Source: Desulfotignum sp.
Lineage (GTDB): Bacteria > Desulfobacterota > Desulfobacteria > Desulfobacterales > Desulfobacteraceae
Length of the DNA stretch: 64,000 bases
Direction: 5' to 3'
Assembly: GCA_011390635.1 (NCBI GenBank)
Contig: JAABSA010000017.1
Location: 299 to 64,298, forward strand
The notes under the pieces are model-generated. The model made no database searches, was not told where the DNA came from, and was given only the letters and a program-made list of their open reading frames with translations. Position 1 is the first letter of the stretch. Every line of letters starts with the position of its first letter. Shown one piece after another: positions 1 through 8,386 of this stretch. The position numbers and the translations under genes are program-made.

Positions 1-235
1 GTGGGTGCATTTACCAAAGATAGAATTAAGAATATTTAATCAATAATAGAGCCACATTGAGGCCAGAGAATAATTATCGAGCGACTACCATAACCCCAGA
101 TATTGTATATGAATCTTTTTCATCATTGAATTTTTTATTCAATTTTATGACCCGTAACTGCTGTCAAAAAGCATTCTTACAGATTAAAGTGTAAATATAT
201 TTTGCTGAAAATACCCCCCCCCTTTTTGAAATCAA

Positions 236-300
236 GTATCATTATCCGAAAGGTGAGTATTCACAGACCGGATTTATTACAGATACCATTTCAATGCTTG
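236..300 (+). repeat. Copy A of interspersed structured intergenic repeat (box1 ...ATTATCC, central GTGAGTATTCAC, box2 GATACC)
   Basis: box1 start 236 to GATACC 282 is 46 nt; central palindrome ends 18 nt before GATACC, the same geometry as copies D and F. Confidence 0.5.
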
Positions 301-326
301 AGCTAATCACTGACGTTACGGAAATT

Positions 327-614
327 ATGAAGATAGGCCGCAATGAACCGTGCCCCTGTGGTAGTGGCAAAAAATATAAGAAATGTTGTTTGAATAATGA
401 TCAACAGACAAAACGAATGCATTCTGATCATAACGGTTTTATTCAACCGGCTCCCCTGGAAATTAGTCAGAAAAGACTCCCGAAAGCTTTGGGAACCCAA
501 ATTCGTCCATATATTTTGGCCAAAATGTGTGATCCAGCAGAGCAACAAGTGCAGGAATTGTATCTTGACCGTCCTGAACTTAAAAAAAGCTCACGATTTC
601 GGTTTCACGGATAG
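327..614 (+). CDS. SEC-C motif-containing small protein
   Basis: [21 protein letters not shown] is the classic SEC-C zinc-binding motif. Confidence 0.75.
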   Translation: MKIGRNEPCPCGSGKKYKKCCLNNDQQTKRMHSDHNGFIQPAPLEISQKRLPKALGTQIRPYILAKMCDPAEQQVQELYLDRPELKKSSRFRFHG

Positions 615-738
615 TCGATTTAAAAAAAGAGATAACGAATCTTGAAGCAAAGCGTTAGAAGTTTTTTTTTAGACACGGCGCTGCTTCTGGACAAAAAGGA
701 TGCATGGATGTAAATATTCTATCAGTTTTTTCTGTCAA

Positions 739-812
739 CACAAATTATCCTCCAAAGAAAAATTATTTCTGGGCCTGAAAAATAATGGATACCACCATTA
801 TGCAAAATCTGA
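739..812 (+). repeat. Copy G of the interspersed repeat
   Basis: AAATTATCC ... GAAAAATTATTTC ... GGATACCaCCATtATGCAAAATCTGATAG matches copy D GGATACCCATGCTATCCAAAATCTGGTA. Confidence 0.5.
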
Positions 813-886
813 TAGACTTTCTTTTATTAGGGTGCTGGTAACGCACTTAAATGGCCTAACCCTTGACGGAAAAAAATCGGAATGCC

Positions 887-1010
887 ATGGACGGAAATAA
901 CCGAAAGAACATCACCAAAGGAAGTCTCGTAGACGTGGTCCAGAAACCGGACCTGGGGAAGAGTCAAAGATATCCTCACCAAATCCCCCTTTCACCGTGC
1001 TGGGTGGTGG
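887..1010 (+). pseudogene. YwbE-like (DUF2196) gene relic, frameshifted/deleted
   Basis: MDGNNRKNITKGSLVDVVQKPD then, after a frame change, GRVKDILTKSPFH, resembling two blocks of YwbE with the middle lost. Confidence 0.5.
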
Positions 1011-1304
1011 AACGGATTGAACGGTATGCCAAGGAAAATGGGACTTCTGTGTAAAATGTTCTGATCGAGGCACGGGATGGTTTTTTAAGAAGGGTGGATT
1101 TAGAAGATGTTGGACATGAATCAGGTTGTAAGTAATATTTGAATTTTGGAGGATTGTTTATGGTTTGGTCAACAAAATGAAAGCTTTTGCCCGTCGTTCA
1201 GCATGGCCGATTGGGGTTTTTCAACCGACACTGCATGGCATCCTGGATACACATGCGTTGCCCGTGGGCACACCGACCACAACTGAAAAAAGGGATGACC
1301 GGCG

Positions 1305-2288
1305 ATGAAAAAGCAAGTGCTTATTACCATCAGTTCACCATTAACTGACCGAGAGCGTGTTGCCATAGCGAATGAGGGAGCGGGCGAACCGATGAAAAAC
1401 GACTTCACGTTGTTCGAGATCCCCACTGTGGTGAACAGGACTCCCGATCACAATAGCGATGTCCGCGCTGCAAAAGATGAGCCCACGGAATGTCGGATGG
1501 GAGTAGCCAAGCGCATCGGGCGTGAGTGGATCGGTTGGTCGGGATGCATAGCATCTCCGAAAGCACCGCTGGGCGGCGGCGGCCTTGGTAATTTCGCCCC
1601 CGCGCAGCCGTGGAAATGCTCTGGAGGAGATCTGCACAGCCCCTGGCAACGGTGCCCCCTCGGGATGCAGCCCAACGAAACGCAACTGAACGCACCCAAG
1701 CCGGCATCTCCCCCACCGACAACCGTGCCGAGGTCGATCGGTGTCATCAAGGAGATCCAGAGCGTTTTTGTAGACTACAAAATCGAAGGAGCAGTCATTG
1801 CCGACGGTGCAAAAAATACGAGCGGGGCTGTCACGGATTTTACGGTTCCGGAACATAAGAGCCCTGAATACGACCACAAGGATGGCAAGATCACCAAGTT
1901 CAATGGCAAATTCACCTTCAGGGGCACGATCCAAATCCAAACGTTTTACAGCGTAGAGGCAAAGGCGACGGGTTTTGCGTGCTATGGCCGTGGGACCACC
2001 GAACGTGATATTGAGGATCGCAACATCACCCTTGGGTTTCATGAGTCTTGCCATCGTGCTGATTACACGGCCTACCTCAAGGCCAATGACCTACCCGATC
2101 CACCTGAGATGCGCATCGGCATGAGCGCCGATGAGTACGAAAAGGCGGCAAGGAAGTTCAAAAAATCGCTGAAACAGTTCATCTCGGACATGAAAGCAGA
2201 CTCCAAGGCCCGATCAGACGAGGTGGGATTTACCCTGAGCCACTCCGATGCGACAAATAGCTGCTACTCGCACGAACTTCCGGAATGA
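1305..2288 (+). CDS. Hypothetical protein with HExxH (HESCH) zincin-like motif; N-terminal third doubtful
   Basis: C-terminal half is protein-like with LGFHESCHRADY; N-terminal part has unusual composition. Confidence 0.45.
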   Translation: MKKQVLITISSPLTDRERVAIANEGAGEPMKNDFTLFEIPTVVNRTPDHNSDVRAAKDEPTECRMGVAKRIGREWIGWSGCIASPKAPLGGGGLGNFAPAQPWKCSGGDLHSPWQRCPLGMQPNETQLNAPKPASPPPTTVPRSIGVIKEIQSVFVDYKIEGAVIADGAKNTSGAVTDFTVPEHKSPEYDHKDGKITKFNGKFTFRGTIQIQTFYSVEAKATGFACYGRGTTERDIEDRNITLGFHESCHRADYTAYLKANDLPDPPEMRIGMSADEYEKAARKFKKSLKQFISDMKADSKARSDEVGFTLSHSDATNSCYSHELPE

Positions 2289-2311
2289 CTATGTGGTAAT
2301 TGTGGCCAACA

Positions 2312-2360
2312 AATACAGAATTTTTGGATTATGTGATCAGATACCATTCAACTTTACAAA
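2312..2360 (+). repeat. Copy B (divergent) of the interspersed repeat
   Basis: GAATTTTTGGATTATGTGATCAGATACCATTCAA resembles copy A GGATTTATTACAGATACCATTTCAA. Confidence 0.35.
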
Positions 2361-2447
2361 ATGAACGGAATCACACATGAACGTTTTCGGTGGGGGTGGT
2401 CTGTTAATTCCCCAAACAGCCGGCAATTCCAAAGAGGATTGGAACAT

Positions 2448-2810
2448 ATGTCAGAACAAAAACTGAGTTTTTCTCCTGCCGAATTTTCTCATACTGTGCT
2501 TCCGGTCGTGAAAAAGACTGTATTTCGAATGGGTATTGCCGGTAACTATGGACTTGATTCTTCTGATATCAAATGGGCTGCTGACCAGGGGGCCAATTAT
2601 TGGGTATGGGGAAGAAGTTTCGGCAAAGTCACAGACGGAATCAGGGAAGTCATAAAGAGTGATCGCGAGAACCATGTGGTTGCCATGCTCGGGTGGGGCT
2701 ATTTCGGCTGGCAGGTGAGGCGCAGTGTGGAAAACGCCCTGCGGAAACTGGGTACCGACTACCTGGATGTTTTCAAGCTGGCCTGGCTTGGGAAGACATC
2801 AATTGCATGA
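2448..2810 (+). pseudogene. Aldo/keto reductase N-terminal fragment
   Basis: MGIAGNYGLDSSDIKWAADQGANYWVWG...LRKLGTDYLDVFKLAWLG is AKR-like, then stops abruptly; the rest of the barrel is missing. Confidence 0.65.
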
Positions 2811-2855
2811 ATTTTCTGAGGCTGAAATAATTTATGATACCCATGGTATTCAAAA
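2805..2855 (+). repeat. Copy C (half copy) of the interspersed repeat
   Basis: TTTATGATACCCATGGTATTCAAAAACTGATA versus copy D TTTAGGATACCCATGCTATCCAAAATCTGGTA. Confidence 0.45.
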
Positions 2856-3010
2856 ACTGATATGGTCGATTCGTTCAGGGATGGTGGTTGTAAGAGGGTT
2901 GAAATTTGGATAAATATGTAATTCTTTGCTGAATCTTACAAGAATCCAATTTAAAACCTGTTCAGTTGTTCGGAGCCGTGATAAATGTTCAAATAATCAA
3001 GGGGAAAACG

Positions 3011-3328
3011 ATGAGAGTAGCTATGGTAGTCAGCCAGAACACCCCAGAGGTGGTTTGGAATGCTTTTCGACTGGCAAATATTATGCTTGAAGAAATGGAC
3101 GATGTCAGCATTTTTCTTAACGGCCCCAGCGTTGAATATGAAAAATTTGATTCTGATCAGTTTTCATTAAAGGAACTGGCAAAAATATTTACCCTTTCAG
3201 AGGGTAATCTGTTCGCTTGAGGCAAATTAATGGACCTTCACGGCGTGAAGGAAGGATATCACAAGAGAGCGACCCAGAAAAATTTATATGATCTAATCAA
3301 AGAGAGTGATAAAATAATTTCATATTAA
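3011..3328 (+). CDS. DsrE-like family protein, candidate selenoprotein (in-frame TGA at 3218-3220 read as Sec; 105 aa)
   Basis: Frame continues through TGA: ...SEGNLFA-U-GKLMDLHGVKEGYHKRATQKNLYDLIKESDKIISY*; SD-like AAGGGG upstream; hairpin CCTTCAC-GGC-GTGAAGG 14 nt after the TGA. Confidence 0.7.
3235..3251 (+). promoter_or_regulatory. Candidate bacterial SECIS hairpin
   Basis: 7-bp perfect stem CCTTCAC/GTGAAGG, loop GGC starting with G, loop begins 22 nt after the TGA. Confidence 0.6.
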
Positions 3329-3545
3329 GGCCAGGCATCCTTGTCTCTTAGCTTGCGCAACATCGCATGAAACGAAAACCTTTCCATGTCCTGGTCAAAA
3401 TAGCTGAATGTCTGTATCAGTGATAACCCTACAACGCAATTTATATATAATGACCAATTTCTTTCTCACGCGTTCTCCAATGGCGTATGGCTTTATCACC
3501 CGGGGTAATATTTCCTTTTTCAATGCGGCAGTTGAGGAGTCTTTT

Positions 3546-4601
3546 TTATCGTACGAGCCTATTTTTATGCTGATAATCTTCACAGCCGCAGGTGGATGCC
3601 ATATGGGATTTATAGTCCGCCTCTGTTAATGACCACCACTTTTCATCCAGAGGAGCATCTACAAATGGTGATATGTGATTGCTGAGAAGTTTTCCGGTGG
3701 TATATTCCTGGTCAAAAATAATCTTATTATCAGGGTCATTTAACCTCTTTTCGATTAATTTTTTTCCAGTTGCAAGATTTTTATTGGTGCTATCGGAAAA
3801 CATCACATTCAATGAATAAATTTGGACGTCATCTGTATCGACACATTGATATCCCTCGGTTGAATCATATATATATTTAAACCCTGGGCTGCATGTCAGC
3901 AGAACCCTTACTGGCTTTATTTTGCTGTAAAAAGAATATAGGGAAAGTAGACAGCTGAAAAGCGGATATCCCAAGTCATATCCTGGCACATCCCTTGCTT
4001 TTTCTCCAAGGTTAAAATATTTGCTTTTGTTGAGTTCAGGATATGTCTGATGAAATGCCTGGCTATAAAAGACCTGCATGGAATCCAAAGCCTCAAGTGA
4101 AAAGAGTGCCAAATTATCTGTTGTATCCATAATCATTTCAATGGCTGCCACGTTAAACAGGGAGGCGGGTATCCGGTCTCTTTGCTCTAACCTTGGTGTG
4201 TGCGTATCATCGAAAAGATTACTCTTGACAAAGGCCTGCTCTTCAAAAGAAAAGTGATTAAAAAACCGCCCATTGGTAAAAGGATAATATTTTACACTAA
4301 ACAGCCCGCCCGCCAAGTGCTTGCTCTCCCATAGGTCGTCAATGGTTTCATTTAATTCTAAAGAATAGGCTCCGTCAGTTTGAGGCATCCAGAAATACCA
4401 AGCCGGTTTGTCGCTCCACACAGGGCTTACGGCTTGAAGGCCGATGAGTTCCTTTACCTTGTCAACCCAGGAGGTGGTGACCAGCATATTGTCTATTTTA
4501 TTGCGAAACAGGCTCTGAAGATCGATATCAGTATCCTCCGTTTTTTTCAAAAAGTTCTTTGATGATGTCTTTTTTGTCCCGCCCGTCAATCGGTATTCCA
4601 A
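3546..4601 (-). CDS. Conserved hypothetical protein (start uncertain, 4601 or 4487)
   Basis: Long ORF downstream of membrane protein and 90-aa ORF in same orientation; overlaps the 90-aa ORF if started at 4601. Confidence 0.6.
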   Translation of the reverse strand: MEYRLTGGTKKTSSKNFLKKTEDTDIDLQSLFRNKIDNMLVTTSWVDKVKELIGLQAVSPVWSDKPAWYFWMPQTDGAYSLELNETIDDLWESKHLAGGLFSVKYYPFTNGRFFNHFSFEEQAFVKSNLFDDTHTPRLEQRDRIPASLFNVAAIEMIMDTTDNLALFSLEALDSMQVFYSQAFHQTYPELNKSKYFNLGEKARDVPGYDLGYPLFSCLLSLYSFYSKIKPVRVLLTCSPGFKYIYDSTEGYQCVDTDDVQIYSLNVMFSDSTNKNLATGKKLIEKRLNDPDNKIIFDQEYTTGKLLSNHISPFVDAPLDEKWWSLTEADYKSHMASTCGCEDYQHKNRLVR

Positions 4602-4800
4602 GCTGACGGGCGGTTTCTATCAATATTTCATCGGGGTAGGCCAGGGTCAGCGCATAACTGGACTCATAGGAATCAAAATATTCATCAAATTCCTGTTTCT
4701 TCTTTGCCTCTTTGATGCCTTCATCAAAACCGGAAAGGATTTTACCAACCTCACCTAAAAAACAGTTCTTGAAAAAACCTCTTTTGTTTTTATCAATCAT
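4528..4800 (-). CDS. Small hypothetical protein
   Basis: 90-aa ORF overlapping the end of the upstream membrane protein gene (4793). Confidence 0.55.
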   Translation of the reverse strand: MIDKNKRGFFKNCFLGEVGKILSGFDEGIKEAKKKQEFDEYFDSYESSYALTLAYPDEILIETARQLGIPIDGRDKKDIIKELFEKNGGY

Positions 4801-6055
4801 TTAAACCCGTTCCCCTGTCTTTTTTTAGAGGCCAGCCTTCAAAAAAATCACAGTGTACAGCAATAATACTTAAAAAAAGGATGGTCCATACCAGAGGGGT
4901 ATCGTCCGGCTGGGCAATGCCGGGGACCTTGCCAAGGAAAAAGACAGTGGCATTTGAATAATAGAAAAGATAAACAAGCGCTCCACCGACAATAGCAAGA
5001 AGAGTTCGGACGATTGCATTCAGCCATATAGAGTTTGTATTGGGGAAATTGTTAAAGTAATTTTTTAAAATAAAGGCGGACAGAATCAAAAAACCGCTGA
5101 TTTCAGCCGCATGGAGAAACCTGAAATCCGGACCGTCAGTATATTGACCGCCCATGAACGGCTCGTCCCAGAAATAAATCATGCCTTTAAGTAGAATCCA
5201 GAGCAGAATGATTCCTAAAATGGTGGTCACAATAAAAACAAAGAGTCCCCTTAAAAAATTTCCCCCATCTTTTTTTGCAAGGAGTTTGAATGGATAGCCT
5301 TCCCATAGCAGATCAGATGAAACAGCCCAGAAAAGGGCACACAGCAGCAGGCCCAGACTGAAATTGGCGCTGCCGGTATCTGCAAAAGATATCCACCAGG
5401 GTTCAACACCGGCATTTACTTGGGCCGGATAAAAAAGATGGCATACACTTGCATGAAACAATACCGTATAAGCAATGACAACAAAAAAAAGGATGGTGAA
5501 CAGGCGGCTCCATGCCTGGACACTCCGATCATTTTTTTGCCATGGCCATCGTCCAAACCCGGCACTCCAAGTTATGGTAATCCATAAAAATGCGGCGAAA
5601 AAATACAGAATGGCCCTGCTGGATATCTCCCGGGCGTTCCAAATCTCAGCCCCCTGACTGCCTGCAGCAATGATGGAGTATGGGCTGAAATACGTGATAC
5701 CGAATTCACCGAGAAATTTCCAGAAAACAACGTAATATAAAAACAACATCAGGACAACAGCAGTGATTGTCAATAGAATTCCTCTGATCAGGACACTCTG
5801 GTCCGGGGGCGTTTTTTCCGCAAACGGGTAAAATTCAAAAATATCCTTGATGATTAGAATGGCGGAAAAAAAAACAACCACCAATGAGAATCCATACATG
5901 GGTGTATAAAGCCTAAAAATTCCGTCGGCATGCATAAAAATATACCATAAAAGCCAAACAATACAGAAAATGGCAACAATATTTACCAGACCCATAATAT
6001 AATTGAACCTGTTTTCCAATGGTGAATCTGTTTCCATAATAATTCTGTGCTCCAT
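4793..6055 (-). CDS. Polytopic membrane protein with repeated YPF/WPW/WPL motifs
   Basis: Many hydrophobic segments; FEFYPF, FGRWPW, WEGYPF, FEGWPL recur at about 100-aa spacing. Confidence 0.7.
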   Translation of the reverse strand: MEHRIIMETDSPLENRFNYIMGLVNIVAIFCIVWLLWYIFMHADGIFRLYTPMYGFSLVVVFFSAILIIKDIFEFYPFAEKTPPDQSVLIRGILLTITAVVLMLFLYYVVFWKFLGEFGITYFSPYSIIAAGSQGAEIWNAREISSRAILYFFAAFLWITITWSAGFGRWPWQKNDRSVQAWSRLFTILFFVVIAYTVLFHASVCHLFYPAQVNAGVEPWWISFADTGSANFSLGLLLCALFWAVSSDLLWEGYPFKLLAKKDGGNFLRGLFVFIVTTILGIILLWILLKGMIYFWDEPFMGGQYTDGPDFRFLHAAEISGFLILSAFILKNYFNNFPNTNSIWLNAIVRTLLAIVGGALVYLFYYSNATVFFLGKVPGIAQPDDTPLVWTILFLSIIAVHCDFFEGWPLKKDRGTGLND

Positions 6056-6132
6056 TTAAAGGAGGAAAGAGAAAGGAGATACTTTCCCTTTCCTGCAGAT
6101 TATTTATATTCCATTTTTCTGCCGTCTGGTTT

Positions 6133-7227
6133 TTAAAACACGACAAAATCTCCATTAGTCAGGAATGCATTGCTTCCAGTGGCCACTGTGGAGGTTCTCT
6201 TGTAAGATTTATACTTGTCTGTTCCCTTGACAACGGGTACCCCTGCGGCAGCAGCCTTCTCCGCCCAGATCCATCCGGTACAGTGGTTGCATGCCAGTTT
6301 TTCTATTTTAAAGGCCTTAACCCCTTTAATGATATCGTCAAACTTCGGATCCCATGTCTCAAACAAGGTAATGTGCAGGCCGCCGTAACAGCCATAGGGA
6401 TGATATCCTTCAAAGTTCTTCCGGGCATAGGAAAATAGGGAAAGAATCCCTGGATGACAACAGCCGGTAACGGTAACCGTGCCCTTGTCCTTGACATTAA
6501 AGTAAAGCACATTTTCCCCTCTGACCCTTAGCAGTATCGGCACATCAAAATTTCTTACAGCTACCCCGGGCATGACTTGATAGATACCCTCCCCCTTTTC
6601 GCCGTCTGGATTGCATTCCACCAGTTTGCCAGTATGTGGCACATCATTTTTACAGATATGGTGCTCTTTGCCTTCCTTGTCTTTGGCCGTCAGATGAGCG
6701 CCTTTTAACAGCGCCATATCTTCCGGATAGTGAGTGGCCGGTCCATAGATTGTAATATCAGGTTTGTGTTTCAAGGTGGACTCAATCCCCCAGAAATGAT
6801 CCAAATGCCAGTGGGACAGTATCATAAACTCGATCTCTCCGCTTTTCAACATGGCAGGGATATTGTTCATTTCATAGATATAGTCAACCCAGTCATTGTT
6901 CCAGCCGGTATCCAGCAAAATTTTTCTTTCTTTCCCATCCAGCTCAGTCACGGTGATCAATGCCATATATCCACCGGCATTATCCCATTTCCAGGGAATG
7001 GTATACTGATTGGTCATGGCCCCGCCATAATCTACGATATCTTTTTTAAATATGTCGTTATCAAACCAGCTTGTTTCGGAAAGCACATCAATCTTAACGC
7101 TTTTCACTTCACCAAAATCTACTTTTTTCTTCTTTGCTTCTGCCTGACGGGCCAAGACGCTTGATCCGGTTAAGGATGCGGCAACACCTGTTGCAGCCAG
7201 TGATTTTAAAAATGCTCGTCGTTTCAT
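6133..7227 (-). CDS. MBL-fold metallo-hydrolase with Tat-like signal peptide
   Basis: MKRRAFLKSLAATGVAASL twin-Arg-like leader; SHWHLDHFWG matches the MBL HxHxDH motif. Confidence 0.85.
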   Translation of the reverse strand: MKRRAFLKSLAATGVAASLTGSSVLARQAEAKKKKVDFGEVKSVKIDVLSETSWFDNDIFKKDIVDYGGAMTNQYTIPWKWDNAGGYMALITVTELDGKERKILLDTGWNNDWVDYIYEMNNIPAMLKSGEIEFMILSHWHLDHFWGIESTLKHKPDITIYGPATHYPEDMALLKGAHLTAKDKEGKEHHICKNDVPHTGKLVECNPDGEKGEGIYQVMPGVAVRNFDVPILLRVRGENVLYFNVKDKGTVTVTGCCHPGILSLFSYARKNFEGYHPYGCYGGLHITLFETWDPKFDDIIKGVKAFKIEKLACNHCTGWIWAEKAAAAGVPVVKGTDKYKSYKRTSTVATGSNAFLTNGDFVVF

Positions 7228-7267
7228 AAAAAACTCCTTTTATTTAACCAAACTGATAATGCATGAA

Positions 7268-7603
7268 TTAGCCTGCTTCTTTTTCCATTCCTTTACGCAG
7301 ATCGTAAAGCAGATCGACAATCTGTTCACTTTCTTCCTGCGTCAGTCCAAGTCCGTACTGATGCATTACATTTACCACAATATGCCATTCATCCCGGGTT
7401 TTCCCCTGTTTTTCCGGGTCTGCAACTGAATCGTGGCAATCAAGGCAATTTTTTGTATATAACCTATATGCCTGCTCATGATTGAGTTTTTTCTGGTCAG
7501 CTTGGGCGATACCGCCCGTCCCTTGTAAAATAAAACCGCCCATTACAAGAATCGTAACGGCAACCAAAAAAATCGTTTTATTCCAATGCCTGTTTTTTTT
7601 CAT
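7268..7603 (-). CDS. Exported small monoheme cytochrome c-like protein
   Basis: N-terminal hydrophobic signal; single CLDCH heme-binding motif. Confidence 0.8.
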   Translation of the reverse strand: MKKNRHWNKTIFLVAVTILVMGGFILQGTGGIAQADQKKLNHEQAYRLYTKNCLDCHDSVADPEKQGKTRDEWHIVVNVMHQYGLGLTQEESEQIVDLLYDLRKGMEKEAG

Positions 7604-8290
7604 GCGCGCTCTCCTTTTTTCAAAACTCTGGCAATGCTCGACAGCTTTTGCTTCTTCAATTATATTAATTGTTAACGCCGGTTTAAGAATTTTTGTTTTT
7701 TATCACCCCCCCCTTTATCGCCATGCGTTTTTCCATCACGAGCATCAGAAGAGATTCAAGTCAATCAGTTGGAGGAGAGAACCACACTACATTGTCATGG
7801 TTTTTTTTATAAATTCAGTTAACAGTATATTTTTATAATTGATCAGCAACTCGCCCATCCGAAGGATATTTCCTTCAATATTTTTTTACTAAAAAAGCAT
7901 CCCTTCTAAGTGCACAATACATGCCAGTATAGCCACGGAAAAGACTATCCCCTGAAATATCTGGGTTTTCAATTGTTCGGGCCTGTAGATCGCATGGCAA
8001 TTCCTTATGATGATTGCACAGTTGCGACCTTTCACCTTCTTTCCCGCATCAAAAATGCAACCAAAAGCTAAGGCCATCAGAGCCCGGCCCAAAAACCGAT
8101 GCACGTCAATCACATGTCCTTTTAAGGTATTTAAAATACCGACATAATTCGTCAAGCAAAGCAATCATAATAAAAAATAAGGATGATTTTGCTAGAAAAA
8201 ATGCCGAATTCCGCAGAACAATCTATATTATCGGCAGCAGGTCCCTGATTTTTCAGCATGAATCAGCTGATGGACTTTGGAAATCCCCCT

Positions 8291-8370
8291 TCAATGATAA
8301 ATTATCCGATACCGGAAATTTCCAGTGTCATTTGATTTAGGATACCCATGCTATCCAAAATCTGGTAAGA
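8291..8370 (+). repeat. Copy D (best preserved) of the interspersed repeat
   Basis: TCAATGATAAATTATCCGATACCGGAAATTTCCAGTGTCATTTGATTTAGGATACC, one indel and about 75% identity to copy F. Confidence 0.65.
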
Positions 8371-8386
8371 TCCTTTTTTCAGACAG

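Noticed and set aside
2448-2850. Second selenoprotein at the aldo/keto reductase TGA (2808-2810)
   Set aside because: Following codons in frame contain further stops (TGA, TGA) and no AKR-like sequence; repeat copy C starts there instead.
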